Source: Bacteroidota bacterium
GTDB lineage: Bacteria > Bacteroidota > Bacteroidia > JACPRZ01
Reading direction: 5' to 3'
Assembly (NCBI GenBank): GCA_016193485.1
Contig: JACPRZ010000065.1
Span: forward strand, 14,016-55,050
Length of the DNA: 41,035 nucleotides
The notes beneath the pieces were generated by a model. The model saw only the letters and a program-made list of their open reading frames with translations. It was not told the DNA's origin and searched no databases. Both the position numbers and the translations under genes were made by a program. This document shows, piece after piece, positions 8,901-15,118 of this stretch; position 1 is the first letter of the stretch, and each line of letters opens with the position of its first letter.

Positions 8901-11261
8901 TGCATTGCTTGCCGGGCTCGGACAGTTATTATCGGTAGCGATAACGGTAATGGAATTTCCGGGTATGAGTCCGGATGTCGTATAGGTAGCGCCTGCTCCC
9001 GATTGAACAACCGTAACCCCGTCATAAAAGGCATAACTGTCATATCCGGGGGGGGTAGCGGTGAAGGTAACGCTTTCGCCTTCGCAAATTTCATTATCAC
9101 CGTCAGAACCGGTTAATGATACGGAAGGGATGACATTCACGGTGGGAGTTAAGGTTGCGCTTGGATTAGTATAGCAACTTCCGGCAAAGGCAAGGACCAT
9201 GACGCTGTCACCGGGAGAAAGTGTAGTAGTGGTAAAAGTATTTCCGGGTGCCGACTGAATAAGTGACCCGTTTAAATAAAATGAATAACTGAGATATGTA
9301 TTTGGCGCAGCGGTAAAAACAATTGCATCGCCCTCGCAAATTGGATCCGGATTTGCCGCAAGCGCAACATTGAGCACGCTCGTTTGTACTGTGACCTGCG
9401 TTGAGTCCTTCACCCTTCCGCAGCAGGAAGTCATGGCATAAAGAACAACGGTATAAGTGCCTGTAGCAGTGAAAATAACCGAATCAACGGTCTGATATGA
9501 GGCGCCAGATGCAGATGGCGGCAATGAACTTCCTCCGAAATCCCATTGGTAATCAGGAGCGGTTAATGAAGTTGAAAAGTTATTGATGCACCCAACCACT
9601 ACAGTGTCATTTGCAGGAGAAATGCTGGGTAATCCCTGTCCGGTTTTGAAAATATCAACATATTCGGTGAAAAGAACCCCATCGGCAGTAATTGTTTTTC
9701 TTCCGATACCGGTATAATAAACGGAAAATGGTCCGTTGCCGGTACCCGTTGCAGGCGATGCTCCTGAGCCGAAATCCCATGTGGTTGCCGTTCCGGAGAT
9801 GATAACTTCTGAACTGGTGCATCCGTAATGAGTCACAGAAATGACCGGAGGATTACCAGGAACAAAAGGCACACCCTGGATTGTTACTGGTGTTCCACCG
9901 TTTTCGCTGAGCGGGTTGCTTTCACCGTTTGCTCCGCTGCCGCCATTACCGCCTTGTCCACCGGCACCACCGGCTCCTCCTGCTCCGCCATAACCATTGC
10001 CACAGGTTCCTGCAGCTCCCCCGGCTCCCCCGGCTCCTCCGGTTCCTCCTGTGCCACCTGTGCCACCAGCGCCACCGGCACCACCGGCACCCGGGCTGAG
10101 CGAAATATCCTGAATCACACCTCCTATGCCATTGTTACACAAAAATATTGCATACGAACTCCCCCCCCCTGTTCCACCGGTTCCACCGGTTCCGCCATAG
10201 CCGCCTCCGCCACCGCCTCCACCGGCTCCGCCCCATGCGTCAATACCGTTCTGCTGGCGTCCACCGCCACCGCCTCCGCCACCGCCTCCGCAGCCGTTAC
10301 CACCGTTGCCACCATTGCCACCGGCAACTCCGGGAACCCAAAAGCAACTAACGATACTTCCTGCCGTACCGGTTGTTCCGGTTGTTCCGGTTGTTCCGAT
10401 ACCGCCAGATTGGCCCGGTTGTCCGGGTGATGTGCTGCTGCAACTTGGCGGACCGAAGAAACAACCGGCAGAGCAATCAGGTCCAGAACCGCCACCACCA
10501 CCGCCTCCGCCACATGCACCCCCCCCCGAAGATCCTGACGCGACATTTTTATAACTTGAAACTGTTGCTCCATTGCCGCCCGTGTTGGCGCCACTGCCTC
10601 CCGTGCCACCGGGAATAGGTCCGGGTTCTGATGTTCCGTTAGCGCCTGCAGAACCATTGCCACCGGGAGTTCCGATAGTGCCGGATGTTCCGGTTTGGCC
10701 GGGCGAACCGTCACCGGTTATTACTTCACAGCGGGTGATAGAATAATTTGAGCAACCGTTAAGATATATCCCATAGACAGAATTTCCGAAACCAGGTGCG
10801 CTGGCTACCTGTATGGTCAGGTCCTGCAGGCGGAACCCGCCAACATTCGTACCCTCAAGACCTATCAGCGCAGTTGCGGGGTTCAGGTTTAGCGCATCGC
10901 GATATAAAATTGTCTGTGCGCTGTTGCTTTTTGTCCAGGTAGATGCATTAAACCCCCCCTCAATGGTCACACTGTCGGAGATGATGAATTTTGTGGATAA
11001 AGTATAGGTTCCCGTGGCAAGCCATAACCTGCGGGCGGATGAAGAAATCAAACTTGTGGCGTATGAAAGATGTGCGGGATTGGCGCGGGTGCCGGCAACA
11101 CCGCTGAGGGCGCCATTCGGTGTGACGTAGATGATGTTACATTCCTGCGGGAAGGAAGGGGAGAGGGAGATAAGGGAGATAAGGGAGATAAGGGAGATAA
11201 GGGAGATAAGGGAGATAAGGGAGATAAGGGAGATAAGGGAGATATTTCTGATAACATTCAT
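5934..11261 (-). CDS. Giant secreted adhesin-like protein: beta-helix, Gly-rich block, Ig-like array, T9SS type-B C-terminal domain
   Basis: A 1775-residue protein. The signal peptide is MNVIRN followed by nine Ile-Ser-Leu triplets. Residues about 40-180 look like a right-handed beta-helix start (IIYVTPNGALSGVAGTRANPA, later VTIEGGFN and LNGCSNYSITRCEV). Residues about 180-455 are extremely Gly-rich with runs of GG and scattered Cys, resembling PE_PGRS or collagen-like tracts in composition only. Two PKD-like units (WDFG motifs) follow, then ten Ig-like repeats of about 83 residues (about 6890-9380), each with IC.GD.VTFTA and Y..YEF..NG...Q. Three more such domains precede the C terminus, which reads VFVPDVFSPNGDGKNDILYV ... 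YDRWGEKVF ... GDVTLVK, the gliding-motility-associated type-B sorting domain. It should be exported by the T9SS and stay on the surface; ligand unknown. G8 or C9 tracts occur at 7059, 7665, 9048, 10161 and 10519. Confidence 0.9.
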   Translation of the reverse strand: MNVIRNISLISLISLISLISLISLISLISLISLSPSFPQECNIIYVTPNGALSGVAGTRANPAHLSYATSLISSSARRLWLATGTYTLSTKFIISDSVTIEGGFNASTWTKSNSAQTILYRDALNLNPATALIGLEGTNVGGFRLQDLTIQVASAPGFGNSVYGIYLNGCSNYSITRCEVITGDGSPGQTGTSGTIGTPGGNGSAGANGTSEPGPIPGGTGGSGANTGGNGATVSSYKNVASGSSGGGACGGGGGGGGSGPDCSAGCFFGPPSCSSTSPGQPGQSGGIGTTGTTGTTGTAGSIVSCFWVPGVAGGNGGNGGNGCGGGGGGGGGGRQQNGIDAWGGAGGGGGGGGYGGTGGTGGTGGGSSYAIFLCNNGIGGVIQDISLSPGAGGAGGAGGTGGTGGTGGAGGAGGAAGTCGNGYGGAGGAGGAGGQGGNGGSGANGESNPLSENGGTPVTIQGVPFVPGNPPVISVTHYGCTSSEVIISGTATTWDFGSGASPATGTGNGPFSVYYTGIGRKTITADGVLFTEYVDIFKTGQGLPSISPANDTVVVGCINNFSTSLTAPDYQWDFGGSSLPPSASGASYQTVDSVIFTATGTYTVVLYAMTSCCGRVKDSTQVTVQTSVLNVALAANPDPICEGDAIVFTAAPNTYLSYSFYLNGSLIQSAPGNTFTTTTLSPGDSVMVLAFAGSCYTNPSATLTPTVNVIPSVSLTGSDGDNEICEGESVTFTATPPGYDSYAFYDGVTVVQSGAGATYTTSGLIPGNSITVIATDNNCPSPASNAIVLTVNLLPVLTLSSSDADKIICDGDPVTFTASPTGVPDYDFQINAISVQSGPGNTYNTSSLVNGDDITVTGTNSYGCTGSASNTLTFTVNPIPSISLTATDDSICPGDNVIFTGSPAGYDNYEFFNGVTSVQSSSSSTWSTSGLVSGNNITVYATDLNCPSPVSNSLSVYLFPVPSSTLAVNDADFTICDGDTVTFTASPATYDSYTFYINSLLAQSGTSASFTSSSLADGDTITVRGFDNGCTGTISNSIVFTVNPNPAATLSYSTDSICPGESVTFTVTPAGMDNYEFLVNGGSVQSSASNIYTTAVISNGDQFTAVITDLGCPGPVSNPLSVLVKPIPYVTLYSSDDSICPGDFISFAANPAGYDNYQFFNGATPVQNSSNNVYSTTGLVSGNNITVVATDLLCISPPSNAISVYIFPAPSVTLTSSDADNTICSGDSVTFATIPAGYATYEFFINGNTIQNSSSNIFGATFLFDGDTVTSRATDAGCPGYISNAIVFTVNPNPIAILASSADSICDGDNVTFTTAPSGMDNYAFYINGSQVQSGSGNTYSTTTFTNNDTITVIITDLNCPGPESSGIYITVNPIPAISLAVSDNVICTGDAVTFTASPPGYDNYEFFNGFLSTQSGPANTWTTSGLAAGNNITVVATDLGCSSPNSNLITVTVNPLPGITFTGPNKICLGTSATITASGGTIYQWSNGSSNNTFTEWPSSDITYYITVTDANGCVNTGFYFLDVIINDLVSVEGDTISCNKTGTTLMATNYPGNSYYWYPSTGLSSNTAYNPVANPDSVITYVVIMTDIENCKDSATVTVIPSTVVADAGPDVQINYGNGNPLTATGGVSYVWSSAEPPLYLSCTDCQSAYATPETTKTYTVTVTDEYGCTGTDDVTVNVYISNEVFVPDVFSPNGDGKNDILYVRAVAIRDIQFMIYDRWGEKVFETTDKSKGWNGEYRGQPCDPAVYVYYVKATIVNGNVVKMKGDVTLVK
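11167..11244. repeat. 9-bp minisatellite, 8 units plus a partial one, encoding the signal-peptide core
   Basis: GAGATAAGG repeats perfectly eight times (11167-11238) and then continues as GAGATA. On the minus strand it is read as Ile-Ser-Leu triplets, nine in all with the last using a variant codon, forming the hydrophobic core of the adhesin's signal peptide. Unit gain or loss keeps the frame. Confidence 0.95.
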
Positions 11262-11292
11262 TTTACGGGAAATAAGGTGGCAAAACCGGGTA

Positions 11293-11343
11293 CGAAGGTA
11301 GAAAAAAATAATAATAGTGCACCCATTTCATTCCTTACCTTCG
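11293..11343. promoter_or_regulatory. Possible divergent promoter pair with mirrored TACCTTCG boxes
   Basis: TACCTTCG occurs on the minus strand (plus-strand CGAAGGTA, 11293-11300) and on the plus strand (11336-11343), one mismatch from TAnnTTTG in each case. The minus copy lies 31 bases before the adhesin ATG. The plus copy ends only 4 bases before the phosphatase ATG at 11348, implying a leaderless mRNA or a different start. No TTG was found at -33 for the plus copy. Confidence 0.35.
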
Positions 11344-11347
11344 CAAA

Positions 11348-13435
11348 ATGTTTACGAACCGGCTTTTTCTGAGTTTATTTTTACCTTTTACCCGTTCATC
11401 CAACCGGGCAGTTGCCTTTTGCCTTTTATCTTTTACCTTTTACCTTTTGCCTTTTACCTTTTCCTATTCCCAGAACAGCGGCATTGATTCCCTTAAAACC
11501 CGGCTCGCTTCCCCATTACCCGATTCCGTACGCGCCATGGACATGGCAACCCTCTGCTGGCTGTACATTTCCTTTGATATACACAAAGCCAAGGATTGCT
11601 GCAATGAGGCGCTGAAACTCTCTGAGAAAATTTCATACAAAGCCGGAAAGGCGAAAGCGCTGATTCTTTTAAGCAGCATTTTTTACGAGCAGGGCGACTA
11701 TGAAAAATGCCTCGATTACAACCTGCGTGGTTTGAAAATACGGGAAGAAACCGGTGACATCTATGGCGCTGCTTCGGCAATGGATAATATCGGAATCATT
11801 TATACCCTTACCGGTAATTTCACCGAAGCGTTGAAGTATCATTACAAATCCATGATTAAATTCAATGAATTGAATAGCGAAAATCCGGATGATAAATTCC
11901 GGTTCAGTTTGGCCGGAGTATTAACCAATATCGGGTATGTATATAATGAGCAACGGGTTTATGACAGCGCCATGGTTTATTTTACCCGCGCATTGAAAAT
12001 ATTTGAGGCAATTGGACATAAACCGGTAATCGCTTCAATTTTAAACAACATAGGCACAGTTTATTACGGGCAAAATAATTATTCAAAGGCATTGGAATAT
12101 CATTTGTCCTCTCTTAAAATTTACGAAGAAGCCGGAGATGTACAGGGAACATCCGGACTACTGACTAACATCGCCAACATTTACCTTGTTAAGGGGGATA
12201 AAGTAACTGCTGAAAAATTTTGCCTGAGAGGACTTGATATTGCGCGGAAATACAATCTGAAAGACGATATCCAGTTATGTTATTACATATTATCGCTGAT
12301 ATATGAAGACGGGAATGATTTTAAAACCGCACTTAGTTTCTATAAGTCATATACTGCAATCAAAGATAGTTTGAACAATATTGAAAACCGGAAAAATATT
12401 GCACGCCTTCAGACCATTTACGAGACCGGAAAAAAAGATGCCGAAATCACAAAACAGCAGGCAGAGATTGCAGTGAAAAATGCGGAATCAAAAAAACAAA
12501 AAATTATTATAGTTGCCATTGTGGCGGGATTAATCCTTGTGCTTTTGTTTTCCATCGCCCTTTTCAACCGTTTCCGGGTAACACGCAGGCAAAAAGGAAT
12601 CATTGAAATTCAGAAACAGCATGTGGAGGAGAAAAACCGCAACATTCTTGACAGCATAGAATATGCAAGTCGGATACAAAACGCTCTGCTAACCGGCCGG
12701 GAATATATTGACAAATATCTGAAGGATTACTTTATTTTTTATCAACCAAAAGATATTATCAGCGGGGATTTTTACTACCTCACCCCCCTCCCCCTTGCCC
12801 CCTCTCCCCCTCTCCTTGATAAGGAGAGGGGGGCGGGGGATGAGGTCCTGGTAGCCACAGCCGACTGCACCGGACATGGAGTTCCGGGCACTCTTATGAG
12901 CGTACTTGGAATTTCACTGCTTAATGAAATTATTATTGAAAAAAATGTTACTTCCCCGAATGAAATACTGAACATGCTGCGTTTCGAGATTATTCAAAGA
13001 TTAAATCCACAAGGACGCGAAGATATTTTAGACGGAATGGATATTGTTCTCTGCTTGTTTGATTTTGAAAAAAATATTCTCCAATATGCCGGGGCAAATA
13101 TTGGTATTGTCGTAAAAAGAAATTCTGAATTGCTTGAACTTCCGGGCGATGATATGCCCATCGGAGCCGGTTACAGGAAAGTCGAGCCATTTACGCTGCA
13201 CAGGTTTGAGATGCGGAAAGGGGATACTCTTTATACATTTTCAGACGGCATCCGCGACCAGTTCGGGGGAGAAAAGGGAAAAAAATTAGGAAGAAAAGGA
13301 TTAAGACAAATATTATCGGGCGTAAAAAGCAGTTCCATGCAGGAAGAAAAAAAGTTATTGGAAGGAGAATTCAATACGTGGAGAGGTGTCAATGAGCAGA
13401 CGGACGATGTTACTGTAATAGGTATAAGAATTTAA
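11348..13435 (+). CDS. TPR sensor - transmembrane - SpoIIE-type PP2C serine phosphatase
   Basis: A 695-residue protein. The signal peptide (residues 1-42) is partly encoded by a 7-bp tandem repeat. Residues about 60-340 are tetratricopeptide repeats (for example NNIGTVYYGQNNYSKALEYH, TNIANIYLVKGDKVTAEKF), then a short coiled coil, a transmembrane helix at about 385-405 (IIIVAIVAGLILVLLFSIAL), a further coiled-coil linker, and a cytoplasmic SpoIIE/PP2C domain from about 465. Metal-binding residues are visible in ISGDFYY, ADCTGHGVPG and TFSDGIRDQF. Such proteins dephosphorylate anti-sigma-factor antagonists or similar partners in response to a periplasmic signal; no partner is encoded nearby. 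A 70-bp palindrome adds about 18 residues of Pro-rich loop between the first two metal motifs. Divergent from the giant adhesin, so the two may be co-regulated. Confidence 0.88.
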   Translation: MFTNRLFLSLFLPFTRSSNRAVAFCLLSFTFYLLPFTFSYSQNSGIDSLKTRLASPLPDSVRAMDMATLCWLYISFDIHKAKDCCNEALKLSEKISYKAGKAKALILLSSIFYEQGDYEKCLDYNLRGLKIREETGDIYGAASAMDNIGIIYTLTGNFTEALKYHYKSMIKFNELNSENPDDKFRFSLAGVLTNIGYVYNEQRVYDSAMVYFTRALKIFEAIGHKPVIASILNNIGTVYYGQNNYSKALEYHLSSLKIYEEAGDVQGTSGLLTNIANIYLVKGDKVTAEKFCLRGLDIARKYNLKDDIQLCYYILSLIYEDGNDFKTALSFYKSYTAIKDSLNNIENRKNIARLQTIYETGKKDAEITKQQAEIAVKNAESKKQKIIIVAIVAGLILVLLFSIALFNRFRVTRRQKGIIEIQKQHVEEKNRNILDSIEYASRIQNALLTGREYIDKYLKDYFIFYQPKDIISGDFYYLTPLPLAPSPPLLDKERGAGDEVLVATADCTGHGVPGTLMSVLGISLLNEIIIEKNVTSPNEILNMLRFEIIQRLNPQGREDILDGMDIVLCLFDFEKNILQYAGANIGIVVKRNSELLELPGDDMPIGAGYRKVEPFTLHRFEMRKGDTLYTFSDGIRDQFGGEKGKKLGRKGLRQILSGVKSSSMQEEKKLLEGEFNTWRGVNEQTDDVTVIGIRI
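11414..11462 (+). repeat. Heptanucleotide tandem repeat, 7 units, inside a signal-peptide coding region
   Basis: Seven consecutive units of the form RYCTTTT (GCCTTTT, GCCTTTT, ATCTTTT, ACCTTTT, ACCTTTT, GCCTTTT, ACCTTTT) fill 11414-11462 within the TPR-SpoIIE gene. They encode the Leu/Phe/Thr-rich core LLSFTFYLLPFTF. Because 7 is not a multiple of 3, loss or gain of one unit would shift the frame. Confidence 0.93.
12777..12846. repeat. 70-bp palindromic element inside the SpoIIE domain
   Basis: ACCTCACCCCCC (12777-12788) pairs with GGGGGATGAGGT (12835-12846), enclosing a second hairpin, CCCCCTCTCCTT (12806-12817) with AAGGAGAGGGGG. It is read in frame as a Pro/Leu-rich loop ending LLDKERGAGDE. 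An element with a related CCCCTCT...AGAGGGG core sits at 24250-24325. Confidence 0.8.
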
Positions 13436-13440
13436 CTGTA

Positions 13441-13495
13441 TTTGTCCTGACCGACCCCGATAATAACTATCGGGGGAGCGTCAGGATGATGTACC
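13441..13495. repeat. Intergenic palindromic repeat, family copy 2
   Basis: TTTGTCCTGAC at the left and GTCAGGATGATGTAC at the right match the ends of the element at 3481-3513. Between them CCCCGATA and TATCGGGG form a hairpin. It begins 5 bases after the phosphatase stop and may act as its mRNA 3' end. Confidence 0.65.
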
Positions 13496-13586
13496 GGTCA
13501 TTGGAATTAAAATATAGGTTATTGCTCTCCAAATTCATTCTTGCTCAATAGAAATTATGAGGAACCGGGAAATTGATAGAAATTTA

Positions 13587-13614
13587 TTGAAATTATTCTC
13601 AACGATTAGATTTG
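13587..13614 (+). promoter_or_regulatory. Promoter for the transglutaminase-like gene
   Basis: TTG (13587-13589), 17 bases, then TAGATTTG (13607-13614), a full match to the Bacteroidota housekeeping promoter. Predicted transcription start near 13621, giving a leader of about 90 bases before the ATG at 13714. Confidence 0.7.
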
Positions 13615-13617
13615 CAA

Positions 13618-13655
13618 AAAGGTATAAGGGCCTGTGTTCCTTATACCTTATACCT
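13618..13655. repeat. Leader hairpin with short heptad repeat
   Basis: AAGGTATAAGG (13619-13629) pairs with CCTTATACCTT (13639-13649) around a 9-base loop, placing a hairpin at the very 5' end of the predicted mRNA. CCTTATA is repeated in tandem (13639-13652), so the right arm has a 7-bp period. Regulatory effect unknown. Confidence 0.7.
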
Positions 13656-13713
13656 TTATTTCCGTTTAACATGCAAACCAAAATAGCATCAGTATTGGAA
13701 ACATATTTTGAAT

Positions 13714-14391
13714 ATGGATATTAAAGAGTATCTTAAACCTGCAGAATTCATTGACAGCGGTTCGGAAGAAGTTAAATCATTTACGCGAAAATTTGCCGGA
13801 AGCGGTACTGAACCGGTTTCAAAAGCAGTGAATTTGTACTACGCAGTCCGTGACGGGTTTTACTACGACCCGTACACTATTGATTTCAGCCGGGAAGCGG
13901 TGAAAGCGAGTTCGCAGGTGACCAGAAAATATGGATTCTGTATTTCAAAGGCATGCCTGCTTGCCGCTGCAGCAAGGGCATCAGGAATTCCAAGCCGTCT
14001 TGCCTTCGCCAACGTTCGCAATCATATTGCAACGGAAAAACTTGAAAAACTTCTTCAAACCGATGTTATGGTCTTTCATGGGTACACTGAATTATTCCTG
14101 AACAACAGATGGATAAAAGCTACTCCGGCATTCAACAAATCGCTATGCGAAAAATTAAACGTTGAGCCGCTTGAGTTTGACGGAAAAAACAATTCTCTTT
14201 TTCAGCAATACGACAAGACCGGTAAAAAATTCATGGAATACGTCCATGATTACGGTAATTTCCCGGATGTTCCGCTTGAATTATTCATTTCAGAGTTATC
14301 AAAACATTATCCCCACCTGTTTTCCGGAAATAAAAGAATGAAAGAATATGGGGTTAAATGGAAAGGTATTGCGGTGTTGAATAAACTGTAA
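13714..14391 (+). CDS. Transglutaminase-like domain protein
   Basis: 225 residues from ATG 13714; a TTG two codons earlier is possible but unnecessary. The order of motifs fits the transglutaminase-like (papain-fold) superfamily: GFCISKACLLAAAARASGIPSRLAFANV contains the likely nucleophile Cys and the helix after it (split here as GFCISKACLLAAAA then RASGIPSRLAFANV), and VFHGYTELFLNNRWIKATPA contains the likely catalytic His. The third position, usually an Asp before Pro-Thr, is replaced by ATPAFN, so the triad may be altered. No signal peptide or membrane segment is evident, so it is probably cytoplasmic. Substrate unknown; bacterial members are often peptidases or amidases. It is preceded by its own promoter and a hairpin leader, and followed by the MNT-HEPN pair. 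Confidence 0.78.
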   Translation: MDIKEYLKPAEFIDSGSEEVKSFTRKFAGSGTEPVSKAVNLYYAVRDGFYYDPYTIDFSREAVKASSQVTRKYGFCISKACLLAAAARASGIPSRLAFANVRNHIATEKLEKLLQTDVMVFHGYTELFLNNRWIKATPAFNKSLCEKLNVEPLEFDGKNNSLFQQYDKTGKKFMEYVHDYGNFPDVPLELFISELSKHYPHLFSGNKRMKEYGVKWKGIAVLNKL

Positions 14392-14396
14392 TTTTG
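14369..14396 (+). promoter_or_regulatory. Promoter for the MNT-HEPN(-trpS) genes
   Basis: TTG (14369-14371), 17 bases, then TAATTTTG (14389-14396), overlapping the 3' end of the transglutaminase-like gene. Predicted start near 14403 lies after the ATG at 14399, which supports the later ATG at 14435 for the first gene. Confidence 0.65.
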
Positions 14397-14434
14397 CAAT
14401 GTTAAAAATTCATGCTTCCAAATCATTTCGTAAA

Positions 14435-14740
14435 ATGCAGGTTACACAAGATATACTTAAAACCATAGCCGATCAGATCAGGGGAAAGTTTAACCCTCAG
14501 AAAATTATACTTTTCGGTTCTTACGCAAAAGGCAATCCGGGACCGGATAGTGATGTAGATCTGTTTATTATTATTGATTCTTCTTTATCGGTACATCAAC
14601 TTGGCATTATGATTCGAAAAGAACTCAGCAGGAAAATCCCTTTTGATATTATCGTAAGAAAACCTGAACAGGTAGAGGAGCGGTTAAAAATGGGTGACTT
14701 TTTTATCCAATCTGTTTTGAAAAACGGTAAAGAGCTATGA
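14435..14740 (+). CDS. MNT-type minimal nucleotidyltransferase (candidate antitoxin)
   Basis: 101 residues from ATG 14435 (MQVTQDILKTIADQI); an ATG at 14399 would add 12 atypical residues and would lie upstream of the predicted transcription start. The motif ILFGSYAKGNPGPDSDVDLF is the nucleotidyltransferase signature GS-x10-DxD, with two metal-binding aspartates. Small MNT proteins of this kind pair with HEPN proteins; in the characterised HepT/MntA systems the MNT partner AMPylates the HEPN toxin and blocks it. Here the stop overlaps the start of the HEPN gene by four bases (ATGA), the usual tight coupling. Activity on its partner is inferred from family behaviour. Confidence 0.87.
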   Translation: MQVTQDILKTIADQIRGKFNPQKIILFGSYAKGNPGPDSDVDLFIIIDSSLSVHQLGIMIRKELSRKIPFDIIVRKPEQVEERLKMGDFFIQSVLKNGKEL

Positions 14741-15117
14741 AACCAATTACAGCAGAGTGGATCAAAAAAGGTGAAGAGGATTACAGAGTTGCCAAAGAAC
14801 TCCTTGTAATGAATCCGCAACCGAAATATGCAATCTGTTTTCATGCGCAGCAAAGTATTGAGAAGTACCTGAAGGCGGTTCTTCAGGAAAATCAAATCAT
14901 GTTTGAAAAAACTCATGATCTTGATATTCTTGCCGAAAAATGCGAACCTTTTTGCTCTGCACTAATTAACCACCGGGAGGATTTGCTGCAACTTTCGGTT
15001 TATGCGGTTGATGTAAGATATCCTGGTTTTGATTTGGAAGATTCTGAAGTTGTAGAATGTATCAGGATTATGGAAGTAATAATTCCATTCATTAAAAATT
15101 ATTTTCAGGAGAAATAA
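14737..15117 (+). CDS. HEPN domain protein (partner of the MNT protein)
   Basis: 126 residues, all-helical in appearance, with CFHAQQSIEKYLKAVL and a later DVRYPG, the hallmarks of the HEPN family that includes many MNT partners. HEPN toxins of HepT type cut RNA through an R-x4-6-H motif; I do not find this motif here, so RNase activity should not be assumed. Translation is coupled to the MNT gene by an ATGA overlap, and trpS starts one base after its stop, so all three are probably one transcript. The pair could be a toxin-antitoxin module or a nucleotide-modifying pair. The linkage to a housekeeping tRNA synthetase is unusual but may be accidental. Confidence 0.85.
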   Translation: MKPITAEWIKKGEEDYRVAKELLVMNPQPKYAICFHAQQSIEKYLKAVLQENQIMFEKTHDLDILAEKCEPFCSALINHREDLLQLSVYAVDVRYPGFDLEDSEVVECIRIMEVIIPFIKNYFQEK

Positions 15118-15118
15118 A

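Noticed and set aside
9828..10430. 200-codon open frame on the plus strand, Thr/Ser/Ala-rich
   Set aside because: It is antisense to the Gly-rich block; low-complexity GGN codons leave other frames open and the product has no sensible composition.
10124..10714. 196-codon open frame on the minus strand
   Set aside because: Same cause: a shifted frame of the Gly-rich block of the adhesin gene.
11167..11244. CRISPR-like regular repeat
   Set aside because: Units are 9 bp without spacers; it is a coding minisatellite. No CRISPR array or cas gene is present in the window.
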